Part shown: positions 24,397 to 32,630 of the stretch, piece by piece
Layout of the letters: every line of letters starts with the position of its first letter
Numbering within the stretch: position 1 is the stretch's first letter
Assembly: GCA_016234495.1 (NCBI GenBank)
Contig: JACRBI010000040.1
Span: 62,001 to 126,000, forward strand
Length of the DNA stretch: 64,000 bases
Direction of reading: 5' to 3'
From: Chloroflexota bacterium
GTDB taxonomy: Bacteria > Chloroflexota > Anaerolineae > Anaerolineales > Villigracilaceae
Notes under the pieces: model-generated
Told to the model about the DNA's origin: nothing
Database searches by the model: none
What the model saw: only the letters and a program-made list of their open reading frames with translations
Translations under genes and position numbers: made by a program

Positions 24397-25434
24397 TCAA
24401 TTCTGCTCGAGAGATACAGTCAGTTTCTCTTTTTCTGCTTCAGGCAAAAACGCCGCCTGCGCCGCACGGATCACTGTTTCTTTGAGCGCGTCCATTGGCA
24501 CATGAAGTTTTTCGTGGATGTGCTGGTATTCATGAGACAGTGTAATTCTCGAGACACTTGGGTCATCGGTATTGACTGTGACGTTCAAACCGGCTTCCAT
24601 CATGCGCGGCAGTGGATGTTCAGCCAGCGAGCGCACCACGCCGGATTGATAATTGCTCGTCACGCACACTTCAAAAGTAATTCCGCGCTCTTTTGCAAGC
24701 GCAGCGATATTTTCGCGCTCTGCGTCAAGCACGCGCACGCCATGACCAATGCGCTCGGCGCCGAGGTTCTCGATCGCGTCGCGGACGTTCTCCGCCGGTC
24801 CCCACTCGCCGGCATGGATGGTGATGCGCAGGCCGGCCTGCTTCGCTTCGCGGAAAATCCCATGGAACGGATCGGAGGGAAATTCGGCCTCGTTACCCGC
24901 CAGATCAATTCCAACCAGCCCGTCCTTGATGCGTTCCGCAGCCAGCCAGGCCACCTGCTCGGCAAGTTCGGGGCTTTCGTGGCGGTTGACCGAAGCGATC
25001 AGCCCGACTTTGATGTTATTTTTCTGCGCGGCTTCCTGCGCGCTGACCAGCACCCAGTCCATCACATCGTTCAGCGGAAAACCTTCCGCGCGGCTGAGCG
25101 CCACGGGCGTAAAGCGCAGTTCGAGGTAGCGAATGTTATCGGAAGCCGCATCCTCCACCGCTTCGCGTGTGACGCGGTGAATTACATCGGGAGATTTATA
25201 AAAGAGTCGCAGCGTTTTGAATTTATCGAGGAAGTTACTGAAGGTCATCGGGTCCTGATCCTGCACCTGCACCAATCCGCTCAAGTTAAATAAACTTGCT
25301 GGAACCGTGACCCCATGCTGGCGCGCAATATCCAGCATGGTCGTCAGGCGCAGAGACCCTTCAAGGTGGCGGTGTAACTCCACCTTTGGAAGAGAAAAAT
25401 ATTGATTCAACGGGATGGTCTTGTTGAGTAACAA
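24397..25434 (-). CDS. add: Adenosine deaminase
   Basis: A 345-residue TIM-barrel deaminase converting adenosine to inosine in purine salvage. Zinc ligands and catalytic residues are visible: His21 and His23 in ELHRHLEGS, HAGEWG with the catalytic Glu (about residue 200), GHGVR, and NTDDPSVS with the metal Asp. The start is TTG at 25434, preceded by AGAGG at seven bases; no in-frame ATG lies upstream and the next is inside the domain. It is upstream of acnA on the same strand, but the 163-base gap carries acnA's own leader. Confidence 0.95.
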   Translation of the reverse strand: MLLNKTIPLNQYFSLPKVELHRHLEGSLRLTTMLDIARQHGVTVPASLFNLSGLVQVQDQDPMTFSNFLDKFKTLRLFYKSPDVIHRVTREAVEDAASDNIRYLELRFTPVALSRAEGFPLNDVMDWVLVSAQEAAQKNNIKVGLIASVNRHESPELAEQVAWLAAERIKDGLVGIDLAGNEAEFPSDPFHGIFREAKQAGLRITIHAGEWGPAENVRDAIENLGAERIGHGVRVLDAERENIAALAKERGITFEVCVTSNYQSGVVRSLAEHPLPRMMEAGLNVTVNTDDPSVSRITLSHEYQHIHEKLHVPMDALKETVIRAAQAAFLPEAEKEKLTVSLEQN

Positions 25435-25475
25435 TCAGCCTCTAAAGGTTGGTGACAGCAGTTCTCCATATTAGA

Positions 25476-25600
25476 ATGTCGCTGCGAGGCGCTTTCCCTG
25501 GCACCGCCCGCCAGGGCAGGTGTGTTTTTGCCGAAGCAGTCTTTTATCTACAGGGGATTGCTTCGGCGGGAAGAACAAGAACCCTCCTCGCAACGACATG
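25476..25600. repeat. Family E element (GTCGCTGCGAGG ... CCTCGCAACGAC)
   Basis: ATGTCGCTGCGAGG at one end is answered by CCTCGCAACGACAT at the other, with an internal GAAGCAGTC/GATTGCTTCGG part and a CCTGGC/GCCAGG hairpin. It fills the gap between secA's end and add. A second copy is at 44130-44218. Confidence 0.8.
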
Positions 25601-25615
25601 ATGAGAATCGCTGAC

Positions 25616-28600
25616 TTAGTGGCGCTTCCTTTTTTTCTTATTGCCGGCAATATTCACTGCCGTCTCGCTTGGCGCGGTCACTTCACTTTCAGAAGTCTCG
25701 ATTGCATTGATTTCCACGCGCCGTGGCCGCGCCGCAAACGCGCGCCCGATCACCAGTCCGCGCACTTCCTCAAGCAATTGCTGGAACATCTCAGACGCAC
25801 GGCCTTTGTATTGTACCAGCGGGTCACGTTGGGCGTAAGCTTCGAGGCCGATGGACACGCGCAGCGCCTCAACCTTCGTCAGATATTCGACCCATAACTC
25901 ACTGAATGCGCTCAGCAATAAATGACGATGGACTTCATTGAGGACATATTTACCAATCGACTCGACCAAAACCGCGCGGTCTGACTCTCCGAGGGCTGAT
26001 GCAGTCTCGTTGAGCCGACTCTCCCCGAAAGCGATGCGCGCCGCCGGGCCGAAGTCCGCAAGTTTATTGGCGTTCTGGCTCAAGCGGGCGAACTCGCTCT
26101 GCCCCCAGGTGGCGCGCAGAGTCTCTTCAGCCAACTCGAGGTGCGCCATCACTTCTTCATCAATATCCTGCGCTTCGCGCCCATCCAGCAATTGCGCGGC
26201 GAGGAAGATATAGCTAAAACGCATGTAAATCTGTTTGACCTGCTTGTGCGTCCGTTGGTCGAACGACGCGCGCGCGCCCTGGGCCAGAGTCAACAACACA
26301 CGCAATTTTGATTCGTCCGTGTCCAGCGCATTATGCTGGAGCAAAACATCCATATCGCGTTCGATCTGGGCGTTAAGCCGTTCGCGCTTGCGGACGAGTC
26401 CCTCTCGTGCGGTCTTTAAGATCACTTCATCCAGCTCATCCCAATCGGCAGGCAGCGGATTCGGCCACGGAAGCTGCTCGCCTACGCGGTTCTGCACCGC
26501 ACCGATCAAACGCGCGGCATTGAGCAAGGTCATCTGCTGTGAGACCAGTTCCTGAATGTCTTCCTTTGCGCTCTCGGGGTCCTCTGCCAGTGCGCGGTTG
26601 ATGTCGTTATTAAATCGCAGCTGCAAATGCACCAGCGAGTTAACCTCTTCCAGTATTTTCTGCGGACGCGGCCGCTCCGCGCCTTCAAGATCGCGCAAGC
26701 CCTGGAAATACGCGTCGAGGGCGTCTTCGCGTTCGGCGGTCTGCGCTTCAAAAGATTCGCGTGTTTTCTCCACCAGAGATTCGATGGCGCGCGAAACATG
26801 CGCCTGCTCGGCTTCGATGGCGCGGGAGATAAGGTCTAAGGTCGAAAGTCGAAGGTCACCTGTAATTTGATTAAGAATTAACTTGAACCCATACGATGGG
26901 AATAATCCAGCCGCCGCATCAAACGCGGGCTGCACCTGCTCGAGCCATGCGATCAATTTCCACGGACCTTCCTCGTCGGCAAGGCCGATTTCCACGCGCT
27001 TGGTGACTTCGTTTTGCAGCATGTCGGCCACATCTTCGCTCAGGTCTTCCTTCTGGAAGATGAGGTCGCGCTGGCCATAGATCTGTGTGCGCTGTTTGTT
27101 GAGCACATCGTCATATTCAAGCAAATGCTTGCGGACGTCGAAGTTCGCGCCTTCGACGCGGGTCTGCGAGCTTTCGATGATGTTGCTCACCACGCGCACT
27201 TCCAAAGGAAGCGAGTCGTCCACTTTGAGGCGTTCCATCAACCCGCTGACCTGTTCGCCGCCGAAGAGGCGCATCAGGTCGTCTTGCAGGGAAAGGTAAA
27301 AGCGCGAGGAACCCGGGTCGCCCTGACGGGCGGAACGTCCGCGCAGCTGGTTGTCAATGCGGCGTGCTTCATGCCGCTCCGAGCCAATGACGTGCAATCC
27401 GCCCAGTTCTTTGACTCTTTCCATATCCTCGAAATATTGCAGGAAGAGTTTTACTTCAGCCTCGTAAATGCCAAAGTTGACAGGATCAACTTTCAGCAGG
27501 GCCTGACGGCGCTCTTCGAGAGTCATGTCAAACGGGTCGGTGTATCCTGCCTTTCGAAGCACGCGATTCGCAGCCGAGATGACTTCCTCCGCCACTTCGC
27601 CGCCGAGTTTAATATCCACGCCGCGCCCGGCCATGTTGGTGGCGATGGTTACCGCGCCGAACGCGCCTGCGCCCGCGATGATCTGTGACTCTTCGGTGTG
27701 CTTGCGCGCGTTCAAAACGAGATGGGATACGCCGCCCTGTACCACCGCCTTCAAGCGGTTCTTTGCCGTATCCGGCAGGCGCAGAATTCCCAGCAGTGTA
27801 TTTAAATTATTATCATCGTCAAGGCTGATGTTGTTCGAGCCGAACGGCGCGATAAATTTTCGCAGCGCGTCGGGGGTGATTTTTTCAAGCGGCTCGTTGA
27901 ACGGCGAAAGCTCGGGAATGAGACGGCCGTCTTCTTCGCGGTTGGTGGATTTGATAAAAGCGTCGCGGACGAGAGTCAGTTGCAGCAACCGACGAACAGG
28001 CTCGGCCTTGAGTCGACCCGATAATCGGTCGGACGATTCGACCGAGGTGGTGCCGACCAGCATCGGTTTGCCGAGCGCGTTGTAGCGGATGATCTCTGTC
28101 GCAATGGCGCGCAGTTTGGCTTCGACCGTGCGATAGATCACATCGGGATAATCTTTTCTTTTATAGAACAACGGCGTGGTTTCGCCGGCGCGCGCAAAAT
28201 ATGAATAGGCATAGCCTTCGTCGTCTTTGGTTTTGACCTCGGTCAACGAGGCGCCTTTGCCGTAGGATTGATATTCCAAATTCGGCGGGACCGGCGAGAC
28301 ATCGAGTTTATAAATTTTATTAAACTCTTCGGCTTCGGTCAGCGCTGTGCCGGTCATACCCGCCAGCTTTTGATACATGCGGAAATAATTTTGCAGGGTG
28401 ATGGTGGCGTAGGTCACGTTCTCCGGCTCGACCTTCACACCCTCTTTGGCTTCCACCGCCTGATGCAAGCCGTCGCTCCAGCGGCGGCCCGGCATTTGCC
28501 GCCCCGTGAATTCATCCACGATGACGACCTTGCCGCCCTGCACCAGATATTCCTTGTTGCGGATGAAGAGGAATTGCGCGCGCAACGCCTGTTCGAGGTA

Positions 28601-29650
28601 GCCTGTCAGTCGCGCCTGTTCGGGAGTGAGATCTTCGGGTCTATCTGGATCGAGGAGTGGAGTGCCCAAAATAGATTCGACGTGGCTGATGCCGACTTCG
28701 GTCAACGATACGCCGCGATTCTTTTCATCCACCTCATAGTCTTCAGAGCGGAGCTGCTTCACGACCTGCGCCATCTTGCCGTACCATTCAAGGTCGCCCG
28801 AAGCAGGCCCGGAGATGATGAGCGGCGTGCGCGCTTCGTCGATCAAGACGTTGTCGACTTCATCGACGATGGCGTAATAATGTCCGCGCTGCACGCGCTG
28901 ATCGAGGCGCATGGCCATGTTGTCACGCAGATAATCGAAACCGAATTCGGAGTTCGTGCCGTAGGTGACATCTGCGCGGTAGGCTTCGACGCGCTCCACC
29001 AACCGCAGGTGATGCTGATCCTCGTGCGGCGACTCGCGTTCGAAATCCACCATGAAGGCTTTCTTGCCGTTCTCGGTGGCGGCGGCCATTTGCAGAACAC
29101 CGACCGAAAGCCCGAGAGCGTGGAAGATGGGCGCCATCCAGCGCGCATCGCGCCGCGCAAGGTAATCGTTGACCGTGATGAGATGCACGCCGCGCCCGGT
29201 CAGCGCGTTGAGATAAACGGGCATGGTCGAGACGAGGGTCTTGCCTTCGCCGGTGCGCATCTCCGCGATCTGGCCGCGGTGCAGCGCCGCGCCGCCGATG
29301 ATCTGCACATCGTAATGGCGCAAACCGATCGTGCGCTTGGACGCCTCGCGCACGGCGGCAAACGCCTCGGGCATGACCTCGTCCAATGCATCCTGTTCGA
29401 ACTTTTGGCGTTCATCGTCATGACCACCACCTTCTCCCCCCATTTTCCCCAAAAATGGGGGGAATGCAGAGGGGGGTATGGCCCGCGCTATGCGCGCCTT
29501 GAATTCAACCGTTTTGGCACGCAGGGCTTCGTCGCTTAAGGACTCGTACTCCGCCTCGAGCGCATTGACCCTTACTACCAGGTCGGCAAATTGATCCACT
29601 GTCTTTTTTGTGGGGTCGCCACTGAATAATTTTACAAAGTTTTTTAGCAT
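25616..29650 (-). CDS. secA: Preprotein translocase ATPase SecA, unusually long
   Basis: A 1344-residue SecA, against about 850-1000 in most bacteria. It drives protein export through SecYEG. Walker A is MRTGEGKT (131-138); TNSEFGFDYLRDN, IVDEVDNVLIDEARTPLIISG and GGLHVIGSERHEARRIDNQLRGR are the DEAD-motor and conserved NBD2 blocks. The extra length is in the helical C-terminal third. There is no SEC-C zinc tail; the protein ends in basic KKKRKRH. Two repeat segments are in frame: about 58-74 (GC palindrome) and 931-940 (GGTCGAAAG words). An extended -10 and AGGGAA upstream support the start. Confidence 0.96.
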   Translation of the reverse strand: MLKNFVKLFSGDPTKKTVDQFADLVVRVNALEAEYESLSDEALRAKTVEFKARIARAIPPSAFPPFLGKMGGEGGGHDDERQKFEQDALDEVMPEAFAAVREASKRTIGLRHYDVQIIGGAALHRGQIAEMRTGEGKTLVSTMPVYLNALTGRGVHLITVNDYLARRDARWMAPIFHALGLSVGVLQMAAATENGKKAFMVDFERESPHEDQHHLRLVERVEAYRADVTYGTNSEFGFDYLRDNMAMRLDQRVQRGHYYAIVDEVDNVLIDEARTPLIISGPASGDLEWYGKMAQVVKQLRSEDYEVDEKNRGVSLTEVGISHVESILGTPLLDPDRPEDLTPEQARLTGYLEQALRAQFLFIRNKEYLVQGGKVVIVDEFTGRQMPGRRWSDGLHQAVEAKEGVKVEPENVTYATITLQNYFRMYQKLAGMTGTALTEAEEFNKIYKLDVSPVPPNLEYQSYGKGASLTEVKTKDDEGYAYSYFARAGETTPLFYKRKDYPDVIYRTVEAKLRAIATEIIRYNALGKPMLVGTTSVESSDRLSGRLKAEPVRRLLQLTLVRDAFIKSTNREEDGRLIPELSPFNEPLEKITPDALRKFIAPFGSNNISLDDDNNLNTLLGILRLPDTAKNRLKAVVQGGVSHLVLNARKHTEESQIIAGAGAFGAVTIATNMAGRGVDIKLGGEVAEEVISAANRVLRKAGYTDPFDMTLEERRQALLKVDPVNFGIYEAEVKLFLQYFEDMERVKELGGLHVIGSERHEARRIDNQLRGRSARQGDPGSSRFYLSLQDDLMRLFGGEQVSGLMERLKVDDSLPLEVRVVSNIIESSQTRVEGANFDVRKHLLEYDDVLNKQRTQIYGQRDLIFQKEDLSEDVADMLQNEVTKRVEIGLADEEGPWKLIAWLEQVQPAFDAAAGLFPSYGFKLILNQITGDLRLSTLDLISRAIEAEQAHVSRAIESLVEKTRESFEAQTAEREDALDAYFQGLRDLEGAERPRPQKILEEVNSLVHLQLRFNNDINRALAEDPESAKEDIQELVSQQMTLLNAARLIGAVQNRVGEQLPWPNPLPADWDELDEVILKTAREGLVRKRERLNAQIERDMDVLLQHNALDTDESKLRVLLTLAQGARASFDQRTHKQVKQIYMRFSYIFLAAQLLDGREAQDIDEEVMAHLELAEETLRATWGQSEFARLSQNANKLADFGPAARIAFGESRLNETASALGESDRAVLVESIGKYVLNEVHRHLLLSAFSELWVEYLTKVEALRVSIGLEAYAQRDPLVQYKGRASEMFQQLLEEVRGLVIGRAFAARPRRVEINAIETSESEVTAPSETAVNIAGNKKKRKRH
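26831..26860. repeat. Tandem AAGGTC(T/G) words, in frame in secA
   Basis: TAAGGTCTAAGGTCGAAAGTCGAAGGTC-type words (four copies of the GTC core) are translated within TGDLRLSTLDLIS in the C-terminal helical region. Confidence 0.55.
29429..29477. repeat. Family B GC-rich palindrome, in frame in secA
   Basis: CCCCCCATTTT and AAAATGGGGGG surround a CCCC centre, with outer ACCTTCT/AGAGGGGGGT parts. Translated as a PPFLGKMGGEGGG-like segment near residues 58-74, where other SecA proteins have none. Confidence 0.88.
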
Positions 29651-29671
29651 AAGTTCCCTTTCAAGGAAGGG

Positions 29672-29680
29672 ATTATAGCA
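29672..29680 (-). promoter_or_regulatory. Extended -10 promoter of secA
   Basis: The minus strand reads TGCTATAAT, an extended -10, 22 bases before the secA ATG. No convincing -35 is seen, which fits an extended -10 promoter. Confidence 0.6.
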
Positions 29681-29769
29681 TCGTGATGTTGCGCGGGGGA
29701 TTTGAGTTTTATTAATGTTTGAGGGGGAGAATTACTCCTCCCATATTACAAGAAAACCAATAAAACAAC

Positions 29770-29793
29770 ACACGCCGAGTTGTCTCGGCGTGT
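29770..29793 (-). terminator. Intrinsic terminator after the HD-GYP gene
   Basis: ACACGCCGAG pairs perfectly with CTCGGCGTGT around TTGT. On the minus strand it is followed by TTGTTTTATT. It closes the operon ending at 29865. A weaker GGGAG hairpin is at 29722-29742. Confidence 0.8.
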
Positions 29794-29864
29794 ATAAAAG
29801 GCCCCTCCCCCGGCCCTATCGGTTATCCCCTCAGAACCACCGACAAGGAAATTGGAAAAATAAG

Positions 29865-31367
29865 TTATTCGGCGATCATGCTTGCAAACTCGGTCACTAC
29901 ATTCGGGTCAAAGTGAATGCCGGAGTTGGTGAAGATATATTCAAGCGTGTCCATTTTCGACCAGGCGGAGCGGTATGGGCGGTCGGCGGTCAACGCATCA
30001 TAGACATCCGCAACGGAGAAGATGCGCGCCGCCAGCGGAATGGCTTCGCCCGCGAGCCCATCCGGGTAGCCGCTCCCATCCCATTTTTCGTGGTGCGAAC
30101 GGGGGATGTGCATGGCCGGCGCAAGATATGAGATCGGCTCAAGCAATTCAACGGCGATCACAGGATGACGGCGCATGATATCCCATTCATCATCGGTCAA
30201 CGGCCCGGGCTTGAAGAGGATTTCGTCCGGTATGGCTACCTTGCCAATATCGTGCAGCGCTCCGCCGCGCTGAATGTGGATTATTTCAGATTCCGGAATG
30301 CCCATGCGGCGGGCAAGCTTCATGCTCATTTCGGTCACGCGGCGGGTATGGTCTTCTGTATCCCGATCACGAAAGTCCAGCGCCCGCGACCAGCCTTCGA
30401 TGGTCTTGTCATAGGCGAGCGTCAGGTCGCTGTTTGTGCGTTGCAACTCCTTGAACATCACGGCGCTGTCAATTGCAATCGCAGCCTGACCCGCGAGGGT
30501 TTCAAGGAAATTCACCCACTCCACATCCGCTGAAAGAAGCGTGCGGTGGAACACCTCCATCACGCCCAACGGATTCCCTTTCGCGAAGAGCGGCACGGCA
30601 TAATAGTCAATAAAATTCTCAGCGCCGAAATGCGGCGAGCGCAAAAAGCCCAGTTGATTAAACTGCAGGTCGGTGACATGCACAACTCTGCGCTCAGAGA
30701 CTGCCACCCCGGCATAACCTCCGCCAATTGGGAGGGAGGTATGCTTCAGCGCGGTGGTGTAAAATCCAACTCCCGCGGCATGTTCAAGGTGCTGGTTGCC
30801 CCTGTTTAGTAATAAGATGGATGCCGCGTCAACATTCAACTGCGCGCGGACGTGGTCGAGGATCGCGGAGAGTGTGTCGCCAAGGTCAACATTGGTTGTT
30901 ATCGCCAGGTCAATTGCGCGTAACGCGGCAAGTTGCTGCAACTGGCGTTCATTTTTTATTTCCGATAGTTTGAATTTTGTAATGTCCCGTATACAGGTAA
31001 TGATCTGGCGGTTGGCAAGCGGAATAAGGCGCGCTTCATACCAGCCGACATTGAGATTCATGGAGAGGGAGTATTCGATCTGGGTCGCTTTCTTTCCAGA
31101 GCGCACATTGAAGAGGGCATCTGTATATTTTCTGCCAACTTTATAAGGGTATATCTCTTGAATTTTCCGCCCTAAAAATTTTGACGGCGAAAGATATAAA
31201 TGAGTGGAGTCGCCGGATTTGTAATCGAGTATTACTCCATCCTCATTCAGGATAAACAGCAAATCACCAAAGGCCTGAAATATCGCATCCAGTCTTTGGT
31301 CGGAATCAGGCAGGTTTTGCAGTGACATGTCAATAATCATATTTTCCGGATACAGGCGCGATAACAA
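29865..31367 (-). CDS. PAS-GAF-HD-GYP putative cyclic-di-GMP phosphodiesterase
   Basis: A 500-residue soluble sensor protein. Residues about 20-135 form a PAS domain (LDAIFQAFGDLLFILNEDGVILDY), 150-305 a GAF domain, and 325-500 an HD-GYP output domain. The metal motif GALHDIGKVAIPD, HHEKWDGSGYPDGL (the GYP signature) and DVYDALTADRPYR are intact, so cyclic-di-GMP hydrolysis is likely. Start is TTG at 31367 with AAGGAG six bases upstream, much better placed than later ATG codons. It is the last gene of the run from 32407 and ends before a strong terminator. Confidence 0.92.
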   Translation of the reverse strand: MLSRLYPENMIIDMSLQNLPDSDQRLDAIFQAFGDLLFILNEDGVILDYKSGDSTHLYLSPSKFLGRKIQEIYPYKVGRKYTDALFNVRSGKKATQIEYSLSMNLNVGWYEARLIPLANRQIITCIRDITKFKLSEIKNERQLQQLAALRAIDLAITTNVDLGDTLSAILDHVRAQLNVDAASILLLNRGNQHLEHAAGVGFYTTALKHTSLPIGGGYAGVAVSERRVVHVTDLQFNQLGFLRSPHFGAENFIDYYAVPLFAKGNPLGVMEVFHRTLLSADVEWVNFLETLAGQAAIAIDSAVMFKELQRTNSDLTLAYDKTIEGWSRALDFRDRDTEDHTRRVTEMSMKLARRMGIPESEIIHIQRGGALHDIGKVAIPDEILFKPGPLTDDEWDIMRRHPVIAVELLEPISYLAPAMHIPRSHHEKWDGSGYPDGLAGEAIPLAARIFSVADVYDALTADRPYRSAWSKMDTLEYIFTNSGIHFDPNVVTEFASMIAE

Positions 31368-31407
31368 TGATCACTCCTTGTCTACTCTGGCAGATCCCTT
31401 TTTGTTT

Positions 31408-31680
31408 TCAGCCTTGCAAGGCGCAGTTGACCTGTTTTGCGAGATCCGACAATGACCGGGCTCGAATGGAAACGATCAAATCCTGTTCCTCCCTGTTCAA
31501 CGGGAAGGTTTCTCCCAGGTAGCCATTTTGGAGGGCAACGCTCGGGTCGCGCAGCAGCGTGTCACGGAATTGCTGGTTGACGACTGCGGCAGCGAATAGG
31601 CGGCTTATACCGGAAGAAGTATTTAAACGGGAAGCGAGGTTTACCGAAAACGTTTTTTGACATTCAATTGAAGCTAACAT
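31408..31680 (-). CDS. 90-residue protein resembling RiPP leader-clan (NHLP/Os1348-like) peptides
   Basis: I cannot place it firmly. Residues 30-85 read FAAAVVNQQFRDTLLRDPSVALQNGYL, then LNREEQDLIVSIRARSLSDLAKQV. The FRxxLLxDPxxAL ... LxxEExxxLxxIxAxSLxxLA pattern is what small NHLP/Os1348-clan peptides show. It ends VNCALQG with no separate core rich in Cys, Ser or Thr. There is no modification enzyme nearby. Its start overlaps the DUF5317 gene by seven bases, and it is followed after 40 bases by the HD-GYP gene. It could equally be a small regulatory subunit. Confidence 0.6.
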   Translation of the reverse strand: MLASIECQKTFSVNLASRLNTSSGISRLFAAAVVNQQFRDTLLRDPSVALQNGYLGETFPLNREEQDLIVSIRARSLSDLAKQVNCALQG

Positions 31681-32264
31681 ATTTGCGTACCTCTATTCTG
31701 TATTTTTTCCGAGTGTGGCGGGCTGGCAAAGAGCCAGAAAACACCAAGGGCGATAAACACGTCGCCCAGGCTAAATGCTGCTTGATACGGGATCCAGCCC
31801 GGGAGCAGAAAGCGATCCGCCAGCCACTCGAAGCGGGTCCCCTGCGGGTGCAGGAGAATGTCTTTTGGGCCGATGCGGTCGCCGGGGCGGAGTTCCTGCA
31901 ATACATTTTCTGGGACCAAATTGCTTGCTGTCTGCGGGCTGACTGGCATGAAGCCGCCATTTGCGGTCATTACCGCCATATTTAGCGCAACTCCGCAAAT
32001 CAGGAGCGCCATGCCTGCAACCCGGCGGTTGATCAGGGCAAAAGCAAGCAGCAGAATTTGGGAAACGAGCAGGCTGGCGGCTGCCAGCCTATCGGATAGT
32101 AATGTGCGGGTGCCGGGCAGGTAGATAACGATCAGTTGCGGCAGGAAACCGATGAAGACCAGCCAAAGGTGCTTAAGTTCGGGCGCGCGGTAGGGTATAT
32201 TTTGCCAACGCGCCCAGCCAAAGCCAGCCAGCAGCCCAGCTGCGAGAGCGAACAGAAGGATCAT
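31674..32264 (-). CDS. DUF5317 membrane protein
   Basis: A 196-residue protein with five or six hydrophobic helices and the conserved NGGFMPVSP loop (about 110-118), followed by RIGPKDILLHPQGTRFEWLADRFLLPGW and SLGDVFIALGVFWL. This is the DUF5317 pattern, frequent in Actinobacteria, Firmicutes and Chloroflexota, of unknown function. Its ATG overlaps the stop of the 48-residue peptide gene (ATGA, 32261-32264), and its end overlaps the next gene, so all three are translationally coupled. Confidence 0.88.
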   Translation of the reverse strand: MILLFALAAGLLAGFGWARWQNIPYRAPELKHLWLVFIGFLPQLIVIYLPGTRTLLSDRLAAASLLVSQILLLAFALINRRVAGMALLICGVALNMAVMTANGGFMPVSPQTASNLVPENVLQELRPGDRIGPKDILLHPQGTRFEWLADRFLLPGWIPYQAAFSLGDVFIALGVFWLFASPPHSEKIQNRGTQIC

Positions 32265-32407
32265 CTAATCCCGACACCGCCGCCTTCAAGGGGGGCGCCG
32301 GTGCCAAGGACGAGCATGGCAAGCGACACGATGACAAGAATTAACTGGATGTGCTGGCGGTTGAGGTTGCGGGCGGACATGACGAGGAGAGCGAGTTTGT
32401 TTTTCAT
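32261..32407 (-). CDS. 48-residue single-pass membrane peptide
   Basis: This short gene runs from an ATG at 32407 to TGA at 32261-32263. It has a basic N-terminus (MKNKLALLVMSARNLNRQH), one hydrophobic helix (about 18-37) and a Gly-rich end GTGAPLEGGGVGIR. GGAAGGATCTTCTC precedes the ATG, a good Shine-Dalgarno. Four features support it as real: that ribosome site, the ATGA overlap with DUF5317, a -10 and direct-repeat promoter upstream, and the sensible topology. Possible roles are a secreted or membrane signal peptide or a small subunit of the DUF5317 protein. No homology is claimed. Confidence 0.75.
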   Translation of the reverse strand: MKNKLALLVMSARNLNRQHIQLILVIVSLAMLVLGTGAPLEGGGVGIR

Positions 32408-32450
32408 GAGAAGATCCTTCCTTTTTGGCTTAGGTTGAATTGTTGTTTAC

Positions 32451-32488
32451 AATATACAACCACCCAGGCTTCAAAACAGGCTTCAAAA
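32451..32488 (-). promoter_or_regulatory. SARP-type promoter: 12-base tandem direct repeat eight bases before a -10
   Basis: On the minus strand the 12-mer TTTTGAAGCCTG occurs twice in perfect tandem (32488-32477 and 32476-32465). Eight bases (GGTGGTTG) then separate it from TATATT (32456-32451). SARP/BTAD activators bind direct repeats of about one helical turn with the last repeat eight bases before the -10, so the spacing fits. The activator gene at 32631-35852 lies directly upstream. Confidence 0.6.
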
Positions 32489-32494
32489 TTAAAG

Positions 32495-32524
32495 AAAAAT
32501 CAACCTTTGAAAGGCTGATTTTTC
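32495..32524 (-). terminator. Probable terminator of the BTAD regulator gene
   Basis: AAAAATCAGCCTTT pairs with AAAGGTTGATTTTT on the minus strand with almost no loop, followed by CTTTAATTTT. It separates the regulator from the small-peptide operon, whose direct-repeat promoter starts seven bases later. Confidence 0.65.
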
Positions 32525-32630
32525 GGTACGGAGGTCAGTTTTGGCTTTTCTGCCCTGATTCGAGGGTTTTTCAGCCAAAAAACAGCATTTGGCGAAAGTC
32601 TTTTCTGTGGAAAACTTTCAAAAATGTAAG

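Noticed and set aside
28268-29539. Long open frame on the plus strand opposite secA (423 codons)
   Set aside because: It is antisense to conserved SecA ATPase motifs and has no family-like composition; a high-GC shadow.
29865-31367. Later ATG starts for the HD-GYP protein
   Set aside because: The TTG at 31367 has AAGGAG at ideal spacing; the internal ATG codons have none.
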